Of a DNA stretch of 64,000 nucleotides, positions 1 to 9,029 are shown piece after piece (the stretch's first letter is position 1; each line of letters begins with the position of its first letter). Under the pieces are notes generated by a model that was given only the letters and a program-made list of their open reading frames with translations, was not told the DNA's origin and did not search any database. A program made the translations under genes and the position numbers. The DNA is from an uncultured Nitrospira sp. (GTDB taxonomy: Bacteria > Nitrospirota > Nitrospiria > Nitrospirales > Nitrospiraceae): assembly GCA_902500775.1 (NCBI GenBank), contig CABVRZ010000022.1:1-64000 (forward strand), given 5' to 3'.

Positions 1-126
1 AACCATTACCATGGGGTTGCTCAGAAACTTTCAACGGAGATCTTGATAATTCCGGAATTGACATATCGACTGGAAGCGAAGTTACTACGAAAGGGGCAAG
101 AGAGCGGTCGAAACTGCTACCCTTGA
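1..126 (+). CDS. Possible 3' end of a gene cut by the window edge
   Basis: Frame 1 is open from the first base to a TGA at 124-126, giving 41 residues that end in ESGRNCYP. I do not recognise the sequence. It could be the C-terminus of a gene starting left of the window or chance open sequence; nothing downstream continues it. Listed only so that the edge is not overlooked. Confidence 0.2.
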   Translation, partial: NHYHGVAQKLSTEILIIPELTYRLEAKLLRKGQESGRNCYP

Positions 127-595
127 TGGTTCTCGCCTTCGTCGAAGGAGGGAGTGTTGGTTGTGTGAAAACTTCGATATTGCTGACGGCCAAACATCGT
201 CCCCTGGTCAAACACACTCAGTTTTACTCTATGTATAATAGCGCTCAGCTGTATTTGCTGTCTCGACATATACCAAAGGCGATGATGAGGTCTTTGAAGG
301 GAAAGCGAGGAGGAATCTCTTGCTCAGCGTATGGGAAGCTATGAACTGAGGAATCATGCATCTCCGATGTGGGTCATCAAAACGTCTATAGCTGGAACGT
401 GAGGAACCGTATGATTAAAAAGGGCTAGAAGTATTTATCTGCCAACTATGTCTTCGCTCGTTGAAGCTCTCGATACGTACGTCCGAACTGCTCATTGACA
501 AAACGTTGACGTCGCGAGGTTTGGCAAACCGTCAAACCTTTGAATATGTGCAAGGAGCATGAAGTACGTACGTAATAAATGCTTGATATTTGGAC
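127..595. other. Gene-free stretch
   Basis: I see no convincing gene here. Short open frames exist but have no ribosome binding site and no family resemblance. A small inverted repeat (AGGTTTG at 517-523 and CAAACCT at 533-539) could form a 7-bp hairpin; it is not followed by a T run, so I do not call it a terminator. Confidence 0.5.
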
Positions 596-666
596 AGCTG
601 CGCCCCTGGCGCAGCTCTTGCTTGGGTTCGTGTTCAGTTGTGAACACCATCACCCAAGGAGGGGGC
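596..666 (+). promoter_or_regulatory. Two tandem RNA hairpins abutting the ribosome binding site of the zinc-ribbon gene
   Basis: Two strong inverted repeats sit immediately upstream of the gene at 667. The first is AGCTGCGCC-CCT-GGCGCAGCT (596-616), a perfect 9-bp stem. The second has a perfect outer stem CTTGGGT (621-627) with ACCCAAG (652-658) and an inner stem GTGTTCA (630-636) with TGAACAC (641-647). The outer stem runs into the Shine-Dalgarno AAGGAGGGGG (656-665), so folding would partly occlude it. This is a structural observation; regulation is inferred. Confidence 0.5.
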
Positions 667-840
667 ATGGAATGTCCGAAGTGTAAGGGAATGATGATGC
701 TGGAGCGGTTTTCTGACTTCTTTCTGGTCTTTTACGCATGGAAATGCATCAATTGCGGCGCCATTATCGACCGAACCATTTCCGCGAATCGCAGAAAAAG
801 TCTAGCGGCTCGTGACCCGCAGGCCATGTCTGCACGCTAA
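667..840 (+). CDS. Small zinc-ribbon protein (57 aa)
   Basis: Unrecognised small protein. Two CxxC pairs, CPKC near residue 3 and CINC near residue 27, with a hydrophobic segment between them, make a one-domain zinc ribbon; a short basic tail follows. The start at 667 is chosen because it has a near-perfect Shine-Dalgarno (AAGGAGGGGG) and puts the first CxxC at the N-terminus; an ATG further upstream at 559 would add an unrelated basic leader that lies across the two hairpins. Comparable short zinc-ribbon proteins are widespread and mostly uncharacterised. Function unknown; translation may be controlled by the hairpin directly in front of it. Confidence 0.65.
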   Translation: MECPKCKGMMMLERFSDFFLVFYAWKCINCGAIIDRTISANRRKSLAARDPQAMSAR

Positions 841-1292
841 TCAGATGGATGGTGGAGAGCAGGGTCTCTGCGCGAGAGACTACGAAGAAGGTTGCGAGTC
901 TGATCCTGAGATCCAGTTCCCGACAGCCAAAACCCTAGGGAACAACTTCCGACCATCATATCGCCAATCAGATGGGCTGTCTTGTCAGAACTCAATCACG
1001 ACGGACGGAATTGATGCTGCATAGTGAGCGAGGTCTGTACCGGTTTCCTCTAGATGTCGAGTTTGAGTGAGAGCCTCTCAGCCGTCCGATGGTTTCTATG
1101 CAATGAAGACCCAACTGGACCTATGAGCTAGGGGCATCTTTGCGTATTGCATGCGAAACGAAAACGAATAAAGTGCATGAGGACACTCATCAGTGTATAT
1201 GCCATTGCCGTCACAAATAGCTGGGGAGAAGGCCGGTTCTCTGCAGAGGTGTTGACGGTATCCACGCACTGGATATATCTGAGGAGGCCACG
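841..1292. other. Gene-free stretch
   Basis: No ORF here has a ribosome binding site or recognisable family. Both strands were inspected. The end of the stretch carries the Shine-Dalgarno GAGGAGG of the gene at 1293. No tRNA or clear repeat was seen. Confidence 0.45.
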
Positions 1293-1556
1293 ATGAAAAG
1301 GTTCAGCTACTTCTTGATGGTGGTTGGAATGGTACTGGCGCTTGGAGGGGTCGTGGCCGTGTTCAAGTTTGATCAACCATCTGAGGCGTTTTCGTCGGCT
1401 TGGTGGATGATTATTGGCGGATGGAGCATGGCGCTGACAGGGATGGGAATGGATATTCTGCATGTGCTGAGGAATACCAACGAGCAGTCAGTGTATATGT
1501 TGGAACCGAAGACGAAGAGGGCTCACAGGGGCGAGAGCGAGATCTCTCGAATCTGA
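1293..1556 (+). CDS. Small two-helix inner-membrane protein
   Basis: 87-residue protein of unknown function. Two predicted transmembrane helices occupy about residues 4-24 (from FSYFLMVVGMVLALGG) and 35-57 (AWWMIIGGWSMALTGMGM), joined by a short loop. A charged tail rich in Lys, Arg and Glu follows. A good Shine-Dalgarno (GAGGAGG) stands nine bases before the ATG. Monocistronic by position. No catalytic motif is visible. The call of a real gene rests on the ribosome binding site and clean membrane topology. Confidence 0.6.
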   Translation: MKRFSYFLMVVGMVLALGGVVAVFKFDQPSEAFSSAWWMIIGGWSMALTGMGMDILHVLRNTNEQSVYMLEPKTKRAHRGESEISRI

Positions 1557-1701
1557 TGCGGGAACGCAAACCCCTACCGCACCCGTTGTTTGCATACGCG
1601 GTGTGGCGGTTAGCTGACGACCCTAGCCCCGACACAGGTACACCGGCCGACATGAACTTTTTCGTTTGCCTTCCTCGACCGCATTCTGTTTCAATTTGCG
1701 G

Positions 1702-2643
1702 ATGTCATACTCCTGCGTACTCCTCCTCAAGGTGGCGCCTAGGCTCCTGATTCTTTGTGCCGCGGTCCTGATTCTACTGGGGGGCTATGGTCATGCCTCG
1801 GATGTATCGGATCCGATTATCGTGGCGGTTGGGGACATTGCCTGTCCGACATCAGGAAACGGTCACACGCACGAAGTTGCCAGGGGCGATGTCTGCCGAC
1901 AGATGGAAACGTCCGATTTGGTGCTGCAGATTGACGAGCTAGCCGCGGTGCTGACCTTGGGGGACAACCAATACCCCACTGGAGCTCTGACAGATTTTCA
2001 GAACTCCTACGACCGCTCGTGGGGTCGCGTGAAAGCGATGACTCATCCGAGCATCGGAAACCATGAAGGGCTTGGAGATGGCTACTACACATACTTCGGG
2101 GATGCAGCTGGACCGCGCGATCGAGGCTATTACAGCTTTGATATCGGGGCATGGCACGTGATCGCCTTAAACAGCAACAGCGAGTGCCAGATTGTCGCTT
2201 GTGATCAGGACTCAGCCCAGCTTGCCTGGCTGCGAGAAGATTTGGTGACCCACCAATCATTCTGCACGCTTGCCTATTGGCACCACCCTCGCTTTTCGTC
2301 TGGTCGGCATCGGAATGCCAACGTCATGAGTCCAATCTGGAAGGAGTTATACGCATCGGGTGTCGACCTTGTGCTATCAGGCCATGACCACGATTACGAG
2401 CGGTTCGCGCCATTGGATGCCGATGGTCGAGTAGACAAGCTACACGGTATCCGCTCCTTTGTCGTAGGGACCGGTGGTGCTAGACACACTGATTTCAGTA
2501 CCATCAAGTCGGGAAGCAAGGTCAGAAACAGCGATACGTTCGGCATCCTCAAATTGACCTTGCATCCAACCAGCTACGAATGGGAGTTTGTGCCGGAGGC
2601 AGGAAAAATTTTCACCGATAAGGGGAATGGGCGGTGTCACTAG
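1702..2643 (+). CDS. Secreted metallophosphoesterase (purple acid phosphatase-like)
   Basis: Calcineurin-like metallophosphoesterase that should hydrolyse phosphoesters outside the cytoplasm. The dinuclear metal-site blocks appear in family order: GDIAC, GDNQYP, GNHE, a His in YWHHPRF, and GHDHDYER. A hydrophobic signal peptide (about residues 9-33, ending GHAS) precedes the enzyme domain. Start is uncertain: the ATG at 1702 gives the more normal signal peptide, and an in-frame TTG at 1666 would add 12 residues; neither has a good ribosome binding site. Closest recalled families are the PAP-like alkaline phosphatase/phosphodiesterase proteins. Substrate unknown. Stands alone between unrelated genes. 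Confidence 0.85.
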   Translation: MSYSCVLLLKVAPRLLILCAAVLILLGGYGHASDVSDPIIVAVGDIACPTSGNGHTHEVARGDVCRQMETSDLVLQIDELAAVLTLGDNQYPTGALTDFQNSYDRSWGRVKAMTHPSIGNHEGLGDGYYTYFGDAAGPRDRGYYSFDIGAWHVIALNSNSECQIVACDQDSAQLAWLREDLVTHQSFCTLAYWHHPRFSSGRHRNANVMSPIWKELYASGVDLVLSGHDHDYERFAPLDADGRVDKLHGIRSFVVGTGGARHTDFSTIKSGSKVRNSDTFGILKLTLHPTSYEWEFVPEAGKIFTDKGNGRCH

Positions 2644-3093
2644 CCTGCATGATTCATGAGCCCTTCTGCTGTTGCGACAAGCCGTAGAGTCTGCGGACCC
2701 GCCTCTCGGACCCTCGATCTACTCATGAGTACGCCTTAAATCATCCAGACTCCGGGCACCGGTCTCACGACGCGGTTTGGCCATTTTGCGATGAGCCCTC
2801 ATAAATAGTGTGGGCTCGATAACCGCGCGATCCTGTCGTAGAGCGGCCGTTCACGACCAATGACTCCCTCGTTTCTGCATCACCAGTTCCCAGCTCTCCT
2901 CATCGGTGTGATCTCTCACTACTGGCTGGTAATGACTGTGAGTCAAGAAGCCATTGCTTTTCCTTTCCATCCGACATCGGCAGCGACAATCACAGTAGAA
3001 AGTCATCGCATCATGCTCTTGTGAAAGTTGGCGGGCAGAGTTTATCATGCCCCTCTTACGTGTTGAGAACCTCTTATACATGGAGCACGACGC
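2644..3093. other. Gene-free stretch upstream of fumC
   Basis: 450 bases with no supported gene. A minus-strand open frame at 2851-3081 contains a CDCRCRCR run but has no convincing ribosome binding site or homologue that I recognise. No terminator with a T run was seen after the phosphoesterase. Confidence 0.4.
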
Positions 3094-4530
3094 ATGAAAC
3101 AGGACCAGAGTAAGCCATCCGCATCGACTCGTCTTGAGCGAGATACCATGGGGGAACTGGCCGTTCCCGCCGATGCGTATTATGGAGTGCAGACAGCCCG
3201 TGCGATCGAAAACTTTCCGATCAGCTCACTCCGGATGCCACGTGCGGTGATTCGGGCGATGGGGCTGATCAAGCGAGCGGCAGCCGACGTAAATCATTCA
3301 CTTGGCTTATTGGACAAAAAGCCTGCCGATGCCATCACACAGGCAGCAACAGAAGTGGTGGATGGCAAGTTGGACGCCGAATTCCCTGTGGATATTTTTC
3401 AGACAGGGTCTGGGACGTCTACCAACATGAATACGAACGAAGTGATCTCGAATCGTGCCACAGAGGTGCTTGGCGGCGCGCGGGGCAGCAAGCTTGTGCA
3501 TCCCAATGACCATGTGAATCTCGGTCAATCGAGCAACGATGTGATTCCCACAGCCATTCACATCGCAGCGTCGGACATGATGCAAAAGGAACTGCTCCCT
3601 GCCTTGGATCGGCTGCAGAAGGCGCTGCAGGGAAAGGCAAAAGAATTCAATACGATCGTGAAGATAGGACGGACGCATTTGCAAGATGCGACACCGGTTC
3701 GGCTTGGTCAAGAATTTGGCGGCTACGCGAGGCAGGTCGAACTTGGTATTCAACGTGTGAAGCAAGCCCAGGCAGCGTTAAGCGAAGTGGCGTTGGGCGG
3801 GACGGCTGTGGGCACTGGGTTGAACTGTCATCCAGATTTCTCAGCCAAGGTGATGGCCATTATTTCAAAAGAAACCAGCTGCTCGTTCAAGGAAGCGACG
3901 AATCACTTTGAGGCGCAATCTGCTCAGGATTCGCTCGTTGAGGCTAGTGGGCAGTTACGGACGTTGGCCGTCAGCCTGATGAAGATCGCTAACGACATTC
4001 GCTGGCTTGGATCTGGCCCGCGCTGCGGACTCGGGGAAATTAATTTACCTGAAACCCAACCAGGGTCTTCCATCATGCCGGGGAAAGTCAATCCAGTTAT
4101 TGCTGAGTCTGTGACGATGGTCTGTGCCCAAGTTATTGGAAATGACGTTACGGTGACGGTTGGTGGGCAGGCGGCGAATTTTGAGTTGATCGTGATGATG
4201 CCGGTGATGGCCTACAATCTGCTCCAGTCCATAGAACTCTTGGCTACAGCCTCGAATAACTTTTCGGCGAAATGTATTGAGGGCATCAAGGCCAACGAAG
4301 AACGCTGTAAGAGCCTCATTGAGGAAAGTCTGGCTATGTGCACGGCGTTGGCACCCGAGATCGGGTATGAAGCGGCTGCAAAACTGGCGAAGGAAGCGTA
4401 TAAGTCTGGGAAAACGGTGCGGCAGGTTGCGAAAGAGCAGAAGGTGTTACCGGAGCAACAGCTTGCGGAACTCCTCGATCCCTGGCGTATGACTGAACCA
4501 GGCGGGCCTGTCGGCAGCGCGGGAGGGTAA
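3094..4530 (+). CDS. fumC: Class II fumarate hydratase
   Basis: Interconverts fumarate and L-malate in the TCA cycle; in an autotroph with the reductive TCA cycle it would run toward fumarate. Full-length at 478 residues. The fumarase/aspartase signature GSSIMPGKVNP is intact at about residues 325-335, with the upstream block QTGSGTSTNMNTNEV and the HPNDHVN region also conserved. Class II means an iron-free, oxygen-stable homotetramer. The N-terminus (Ser/Asp/Lys-rich, then LERDTMGEL) is typical. Aspartate ammonia-lyase is the main alternative, but the sequence reads as fumarase. No operon partner. Confidence 0.95.
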   Translation: MKQDQSKPSASTRLERDTMGELAVPADAYYGVQTARAIENFPISSLRMPRAVIRAMGLIKRAAADVNHSLGLLDKKPADAITQAATEVVDGKLDAEFPVDIFQTGSGTSTNMNTNEVISNRATEVLGGARGSKLVHPNDHVNLGQSSNDVIPTAIHIAASDMMQKELLPALDRLQKALQGKAKEFNTIVKIGRTHLQDATPVRLGQEFGGYARQVELGIQRVKQAQAALSEVALGGTAVGTGLNCHPDFSAKVMAIISKETSCSFKEATNHFEAQSAQDSLVEASGQLRTLAVSLMKIANDIRWLGSGPRCGLGEINLPETQPGSSIMPGKVNPVIAESVTMVCAQVIGNDVTVTVGGQAANFELIVMMPVMAYNLLQSIELLATASNNFSAKCIEGIKANEERCKSLIEESLAMCTALAPEIGYEAAAKLAKEAYKSGKTVRQVAKEQKVLPEQQLAELLDPWRMTEPGGPVGSAGG

Positions 4531-4654
4531 CGCCGATTGTGAAAGAGCTGGCGATGTGAGCAGATGAGCCTCTTATGGAAGTTCTCGGTGTGTGATGCCT
4601 GCCCAAATCTGGTCGGTCGGTAGTGAGGGGGGCTAGTAGGATGGGAGGTAGGTA

Positions 4655-4682
4655 TTGTCTTACGGTTGTAGATCTGTATACT
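4655..4682 (+). promoter_or_regulatory. Promoter predicting a leaderless transcript (NlpC/P60-like gene)
   Basis: -35 TTGTCT (4655-4660), 16-nt spacer, -10 TATACT (4677-4682). The ATG of the next gene begins 7 nt after the -10 box, where the transcript start is expected, and there is no ribosome binding site. This suggests a leaderless mRNA. Confidence 0.55.
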
Positions 4683-4689
4683 GAACGGC

Positions 4690-5400
4690 ATGGGTCGAGC
4701 CTCATTTTGTTTCTCCCGGCCAATTAGTCTTCTCGTCTGTCTCCTTATTGGTATCCTGTCCGGTTGTGCCACCAACGCACGGCTGTTCTCATCTGCTGAT
4801 CGGATGCTGTTGCCCACGACAGGGACACGGGGAATGTCGTGTTGTGCCATGGCGAAGGCGGCCCCGCGACAGACGGCACTGGCCAAAACGGCCGTGCGAT
4901 TTGTCGGACAGTCTCGGATCCAGGTTGGTGGCCGAAAGTATAATCCGGATTGTTCTGGTTTTGTTCAAGGGGTTTATGCCTCGCAGCGTGTCGATTTGTA
5001 TAGTGGATTGGGAAAACTGGATGGAGGAAACGGGGTAGGGCGTATTTATACCCATGTGGTGGAACATGGGCGGATTCATTATGGCCCAACCGTCCACCCG
5101 GGAGATCTCGTGTTTTTTCATAATACGTGGGATTTCAACGGAGACGGTCTCCCTAATGACCCGCTCACACATATTGGAGTGGTTGAGACGGTAGAGCCCG
5201 ATGGGACGGTGCTCTTCGTCAGTTCACTATCGCGAGGGATTCAACGGTATCGGATGAACCTCCAGCATCCGGATACACACAAAGCTGCGGATGGACGGGT
5301 TTTGAACGATTTTCTACGGCGCAGGCATCGGGGCGATTCGAGGGGGACCTACTACCTGACGGGACGGTTGTTTGCTGCTTTTGGTACTCTCGCCCGTTAA
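4690..5400 (+). CDS. NlpC/P60-like cell-wall hydrolase, lipoprotein
   Basis: Probable peptidoglycan endopeptidase (NlpC/P60, CHAP-like papain fold) of 236 residues. A lipoprotein signal peptide ends in the lipobox LSGC near residue 26, so the protein should be anchored in the envelope. Catalytic blocks are visible: DCSGFVQGVY carries the nucleophile Cys, PGDLVFFHNT is the family's conserved strand, and THIGVVE supplies the catalytic His. Extra residues around GDGLPNDPL form an insertion before the His. The gene appears to be expressed alone, from a promoter that would make a leaderless mRNA. Confidence 0.8.
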   Translation: MGRASFCFSRPISLLVCLLIGILSGCATNARLFSSADRMLLPTTGTRGMSCCAMAKAAPRQTALAKTAVRFVGQSRIQVGGRKYNPDCSGFVQGVYASQRVDLYSGLGKLDGGNGVGRIYTHVVEHGRIHYGPTVHPGDLVFFHNTWDFNGDGLPNDPLTHIGVVETVEPDGTVLFVSSLSRGIQRYRMNLQHPDTHKAADGRVLNDFLRRRHRGDSRGTYYLTGRLFAAFGTLAR

Positions 5401-5529
5401 CTTATGTGCGAATGTTCTGTGATGTTCTCCTTAGCTCCGACCACCTTATTCTCGGTATGACATTTCTTCTCCCATTTCTCAGAGAGCGCGGACTGATCAC
5501 GCGTTCGGAAAGATAGGACATCGATACCG

Positions 5530-7929
5530 ATGACGACTGAAACGGCTCAAATCACGACTGATGTGCTGCAGCTCAAGATTGTTCCCGGCATCGCCAAAGA
5601 ACTTGGTGTTGGGGTGTCGCAGATTGCGGCGGCCGTGGAGTTGCTGGATGGTGGAGCCACGGTTCCATTCATTGCACGCTATCGCAAAGAGGCGACAGGC
5701 AATCTTGATGATACACAACTGCGGACCATGGAAGACCGCTTGCGGTATCTGCGTGAACTGGAAGAGCGCCGAGCCGCCGTGCTGGCTTCCATTGAGGAGC
5801 AGGGCAAGCTCACCGAGGCATTGCGCAGGGCGATCGAGGCGGCCACGACCAAACAGGCCGTTGAAGATCTGTATCTTCCCTTCAAACCGAAACGACGCAC
5901 ACGCGCGCAAATCGCTCGCGAAGCAGGGTTGGAGCCGTTGGCGGATGGACTCTTAGCCGACCCGCTGTTGATTCCCGAACAGGAAGCACTCAAGTACATA
6001 CGGGTCGTGCCGGCTGCTGAAGGAGTGGAGGCTGTTAATGTGCCGGATGTCAAAACTGCACTCGAAGGGGCTCGTGACATTTTGATGGAACGGTTTGCGG
6101 AAACCGCTGATCTGCTAGCTGCAATACGAACACGCTTGTGGAACGAGGGCGTTGTGACTTCAACGGTGATGAAGGACAAAGAAACGGCCGAAGAGGAAAA
6201 GTTTCGGGACTACTATGCCTATTTAGAACCGATCAGGGTCATTCCATCGCATCGAGCGCTGGCGCTGTTTCGAGGTCGTACTCTCGGGGTCTTAAAACTG
6301 GAGCTGGGACTGGGCGAGTCGCTTGATGCAGTGGTCCCCCATCCCTGTGTTGCTATGATTGCTGCGCATGCCGGCATCGTCGATCGTGGTCGACCGGCGG
6401 ATACGTGGTTGGCTGGCGTCTGTGAATGGACATGGCGTGTGAAAATTCATCTGACTCTCAGTGCCGAGCTGTTGGTGCAATTGCGGGAAGCTGCCGAGGC
6501 CGACGCGATCAAGATTTTTGCCAAGAATCTCCATGAGCTCTTACTAGCGGCACCGGCTGGACCTAAAGTCATCCTTGGTCTGGATCCCGGGATTCGCACC
6601 GGGTGTAAAGTAGCCATCGTGGACGCGACGGGAAAGTTGTTGGAGACGGACACGATCTATCCCCACCAACCGCGGAATGATTGGAACGGGGCATTAGAGG
6701 CGCTGGGTCGGCTGATTCTTCGTCATGGCGTGGAATTAGTGGCAATCGGCAACGGCACGGCGAGCCGGGAGACGGACAAGTTGGCCGGCGAGGTGATCAA
6801 ACTCATCGCAGCACAAAGGCCTGAACACCCGGTGGCCAAGATCGTGGTGAGTGAGGCGGGGGCATCGGTCTACTCAGCTTCGGCCTTTGCCGCCGCAGAG
6901 TTTCCCGAGCTGGATGTCAGCTTGCGAGGCGCCGTGTCCATTGCGCGACGACTCCAGGATCCGCTCGCGGAGCTGGTGAAGATCGAGCCGAAGGCCATCG
7001 GAGTCGGTCAATATCAGCATGACGTGGATCAGAAGGCCTTAGCAAGATCGCTTGATGCTACGGTCGAAGATTGTGTCAACGCCGTGGGGGTCAATGTGAA
7101 TACCGCGTCGGCCCCGCTACTGGAACGTGTGTCGGGTCTCAATAGAGCCCTGGCTCGAAACATTGTGGAGTACCGCGATGCAAACGGGCCGTTTCCCAAC
7201 CGGACGGCCATTCGCAGCGTACCGCGTCTTGGCGACAAGACATTTGAGCAAGCGGCGGGCTTTCTGCGTATCTCCGATGGCGACAATCCTCTGGATTGTT
7301 CCGCGGTTCACCCCGAGGCCTATCCGGTCGTGGAACGGATTCTGACCCGGTTAGGAACGGCTATTACCGAAGTCATGGGCAGGCCTACCATTCTAAAAGA
7401 GCTGTCTGCCGCTGACTTTACCGATGAAACATTTGGGCTGCCGACGGTGCGAGATATTTTTACCGAGCTGGAAAAGCCGGGTCGCGACCCTCGTCCTGAA
7501 TTTAAGACGGCGACGTTCCGCGAGGGGGTCGAATCTGTCAGCGATCTACAGCCCGGCATGGTGCTGGAGGGGGTCGTCACGAATGTTGCGGCGTTCGGAG
7601 CCTTTGTCGACATTGGGGTGCATCAGGACGGGTTGGTGCACGTGTCCGCACTAGCCAATCGATTCATCAAGGATCCGCACGAGGTGGTCAAACCTGGGCA
7701 GGTGGTGAAGGTAAAGGTGATCGACGTCGATCTGAAACGCCAGCGCATCGCGTTGACCATGCGCCTTGATGATGCTGCGAGCCGTCCTAATGTATCGACA
7801 CAGTCTGGCAGCAACACAGCTGGTGCCCAACGTGGGCGAGGACCATCGGGATCAAGCCAGACTGTGCAACCCTCTCAGCCGCTCAGCGCCATGGCATTGG
7901 CCTTGGCTAAGGCCAGGCAGAAAACATAG
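5530..7929 (+). CDS. tex: Tex family RNA-binding transcription accessory protein
   Basis: 799-residue Tex/Spt6-like protein. Order of domains: N-terminal helical Tex domain (about 1-330, with [17 protein letters not shown]), a YqgF-like RNase H fold (about 345-480, containing [14 protein letters not shown]), helix-hairpin-helix repeats (about 500-650), and an S1 RNA-binding domain (about 670-745, [18 protein letters not shown]). The tail after S1 is Ser/Gln/Thr-rich low complexity. Full length for the family, whose role is in transcription and stress survival. Monocistronic; the preceding gene is oriented the same way with 129 bases between. Confidence 0.95.
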   Translation: MTTETAQITTDVLQLKIVPGIAKELGVGVSQIAAAVELLDGGATVPFIARYRKEATGNLDDTQLRTMEDRLRYLRELEERRAAVLASIEEQGKLTEALRRAIEAATTKQAVEDLYLPFKPKRRTRAQIAREAGLEPLADGLLADPLLIPEQEALKYIRVVPAAEGVEAVNVPDVKTALEGARDILMERFAETADLLAAIRTRLWNEGVVTSTVMKDKETAEEEKFRDYYAYLEPIRVIPSHRALALFRGRTLGVLKLELGLGESLDAVVPHPCVAMIAAHAGIVDRGRPADTWLAGVCEWTWRVKIHLTLSAELLVQLREAAEADAIKIFAKNLHELLLAAPAGPKVILGLDPGIRTGCKVAIVDATGKLLETDTIYPHQPRNDWNGALEALGRLILRHGVELVAIGNGTASRETDKLAGEVIKLIAAQRPEHPVAKIVVSEAGASVYSASAFAAAEFPELDVSLRGAVSIARRLQDPLAELVKIEPKAIGVGQYQHDVDQKALARSLDATVEDCVNAVGVNVNTASAPLLERVSGLNRALARNIVEYRDANGPFPNRTAIRSVPRLGDKTFEQAAGFLRISDGDNPLDCSAVHPEAYPVVERILTRLGTAITEVMGRPTILKELSAADFTDETFGLPTVRDIFTELEKPGRDPRPEFKTATFREGVESVSDLQPGMVLEGVVTNVAAFGAFVDIGVHQDGLVHVSALANRFIKDPHEVVKPGQVVKVKVIDVDLKRQRIALTMRLDDAASRPNVSTQSGSNTAGAQRGRGPSGSSQTVQPSQPLSAMALALAKARQKT

Positions 7930-7999
7930 TGTATCTCTGTGCTTCTGCTGGAGATGCCTTGATCGACAGGGGCTATTTGTTTCTCAGCGCTCTTCTGCT

Positions 8000-8254
8000 C
8001 TAGCCGTACTTGATTTTCAGTGCGATGATGCCAGCTTGGAGAAGCAGAGTGACGGTATTCGCGAGGATGACTGGAAGCGAATCAATCCAGACACCGTAGA
8101 TGAGCCACAGCAGCACGCCTGTGCTGAATGTCGTTACCATTCCCCAGGACAGATCCTCGGTCGATTTAGACTGCCACGCCTTCACGATCTGAGGAATGAA
8201 GGCAATGGTGGTCAGTGTTCCGGCTATCAACCCCAGCGTCGTGACTCCATCCAC
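8000..8254 (-). CDS. SemiSWEET-type PQ-loop transporter
   Basis: 84-residue half-SWEET (SemiSWEET) with three predicted transmembrane helices; dimers of such proteins transport sugars or other small solutes. The PQ motif is in FIPQIVKAWQSKSTEDLSW near residues 19-37, the hallmark of the family. It starts only three bases after the tenA stop codon, so the two are almost certainly co-transcribed and translationally coupled. That neighbour hints that the solute could be a thiamine-pyrimidine compound instead of a sugar, which is inference. Confidence 0.85.
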   Translation of the reverse strand: MDGVTTLGLIAGTLTTIAFIPQIVKAWQSKSTEDLSWGMVTTFSTGVLLWLIYGVWIDSLPVILANTVTLLLQAGIIALKIKYG

Positions 8255-8257
8255 TTC

Positions 8258-8926
8258 TTACACCGGCCATTTCTCTTCGCGCCAGGCCATGTCCCAGAAC
8301 ATCCATTCATATCGTGAACTGATGATGAAAGAGTCTTCCATCCGTCGCAATTCATCTTTTCCAGCTGTCTTAGCCCACTGATCCACTTTCTTCCGCATCC
8401 AGACCTGGACTTCGGCAAACTCGGGGGATGCATAGAGCATGAGCCAATCGCGGTACGGATGATTCTTGGCCGGTGGACCTTTGCGCAACAAATGTTGTCC
8501 CACGACGCAATAGACCCAGGCGCAGGGGAGGGCAACGACGGTGATTTCAGCGGCAGTTCCCACGGCGGCGACGGCGAGCAAATGCCGGGTATAGGCATGG
8601 TTCGTTGGTGCCATAGGAACGGAGATCATTTGCTTGGGTGTCATGTTCCATCGTTTGCCATAGTTCTCGTGCAGGCTTCGTTCCACGACAATTGTGTCTG
8701 CAGCCAGCTTGGTGAACTGCAGAGCGCTTTCTGCATCAGGCGCTTTGATGGCTCCTGCGGAAAAGACACGCGCAAGATCGCCGAGGAAACGAGCATCTTG
8801 GAGAATGTAATATTTAAAAACATGTTCAGAGAGGGTGCCATCGCCAAGTGCCACGACGAAGGGATGGGTGAGTTGTGAATCCCAGATCGAACTGGCAAGT
8901 TTGCGGAGGTGGTTTGAGAATGACAT
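8258..8926 (-). CDS. tenA: TenA family thiaminase II / aminopyrimidine aminohydrolase
   Basis: 222-residue helical TenA protein that salvages thiamine breakdown products by hydrolysing aminopyrimidine (or cleaving thiamine). A Cys in ALPCAWVYC at about residue 135 matches the catalytic Cys of the TenA_C class; YYILQDARFL and NHPYRDW are other family blocks. Length is normal. Shine-Dalgarno GGAG lies 7 nt before the ATG. It is the first gene of a two-gene operon with a SemiSWEET transporter. No TPP riboswitch was seen upstream. Some TenA-like proteins act on other substrates, for instance in pyrroloquinoline-type pathways, but the Cys site supports the thiamine role. Confidence 0.85.
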   Translation of the reverse strand: MSFSNHLRKLASSIWDSQLTHPFVVALGDGTLSEHVFKYYILQDARFLGDLARVFSAGAIKAPDAESALQFTKLAADTIVVERSLHENYGKRWNMTPKQMISVPMAPTNHAYTRHLLAVAAVGTAAEITVVALPCAWVYCVVGQHLLRKGPPAKNHPYRDWLMLYASPEFAEVQVWMRKKVDQWAKTAGKDELRRMEDSFIISSRYEWMFWDMAWREEKWPV

Positions 8927-8948
8927 GTGTGCTCCGGTTCGGGACGTC

Positions 8949-9010
8949 GTTAGTTGTGAGTGGTGAGTGTTGAGTTGGAACTGACTGTTTCACACTCACA
9001 ACTCAGCACG
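8949..9010. repeat. Inverted repeat between sthA and tenA
   Basis: GTTGTGAGTG (8953-8962) pairs perfectly with CACTCACAAC (8993-9002), with additional GTGAGTGTTGAG copies in the loop. The right arm read on the minus strand is GTGCTGAGTTGTGAGTG, which matches a sequence at 21423-21439 (GTGCTGAGTTTCGAGTG) in 15 of 17 positions. It may work as a terminator-like hairpin for sthA or be a dispersed repeat. Confidence 0.55.
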
Positions 9011-9029
9011 GCCGTTATGTTCTCGCCTA

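Noticed and set aside
123-344. Open frame of 73 codons on the plus strand
   Set aside because: No ribosome binding site, no domain and a composition unlike the neighbouring genes.
812-1024. 70-codon open frame overlapping the zinc-ribbon gene
   Set aside because: Overlaps the better-supported gene out of frame, and has no start signal.
2851-3081. Minus-strand open frame with a CDCRCRCR run
   Set aside because: Cys/Arg alternation comes from a simple-sequence patch; no ribosome site or known family. Could still be a real small gene.
4212-4886. 224-codon open frame antisense to fumC end and the NlpC/P60-like gene
   Set aside because: Spans two real genes on the other strand and has no family resemblance.
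8927-9029. TPP riboswitch upstream of tenA
   Set aside because: The conserved CTGAGA and ACCTGATCTGG blocks are absent.
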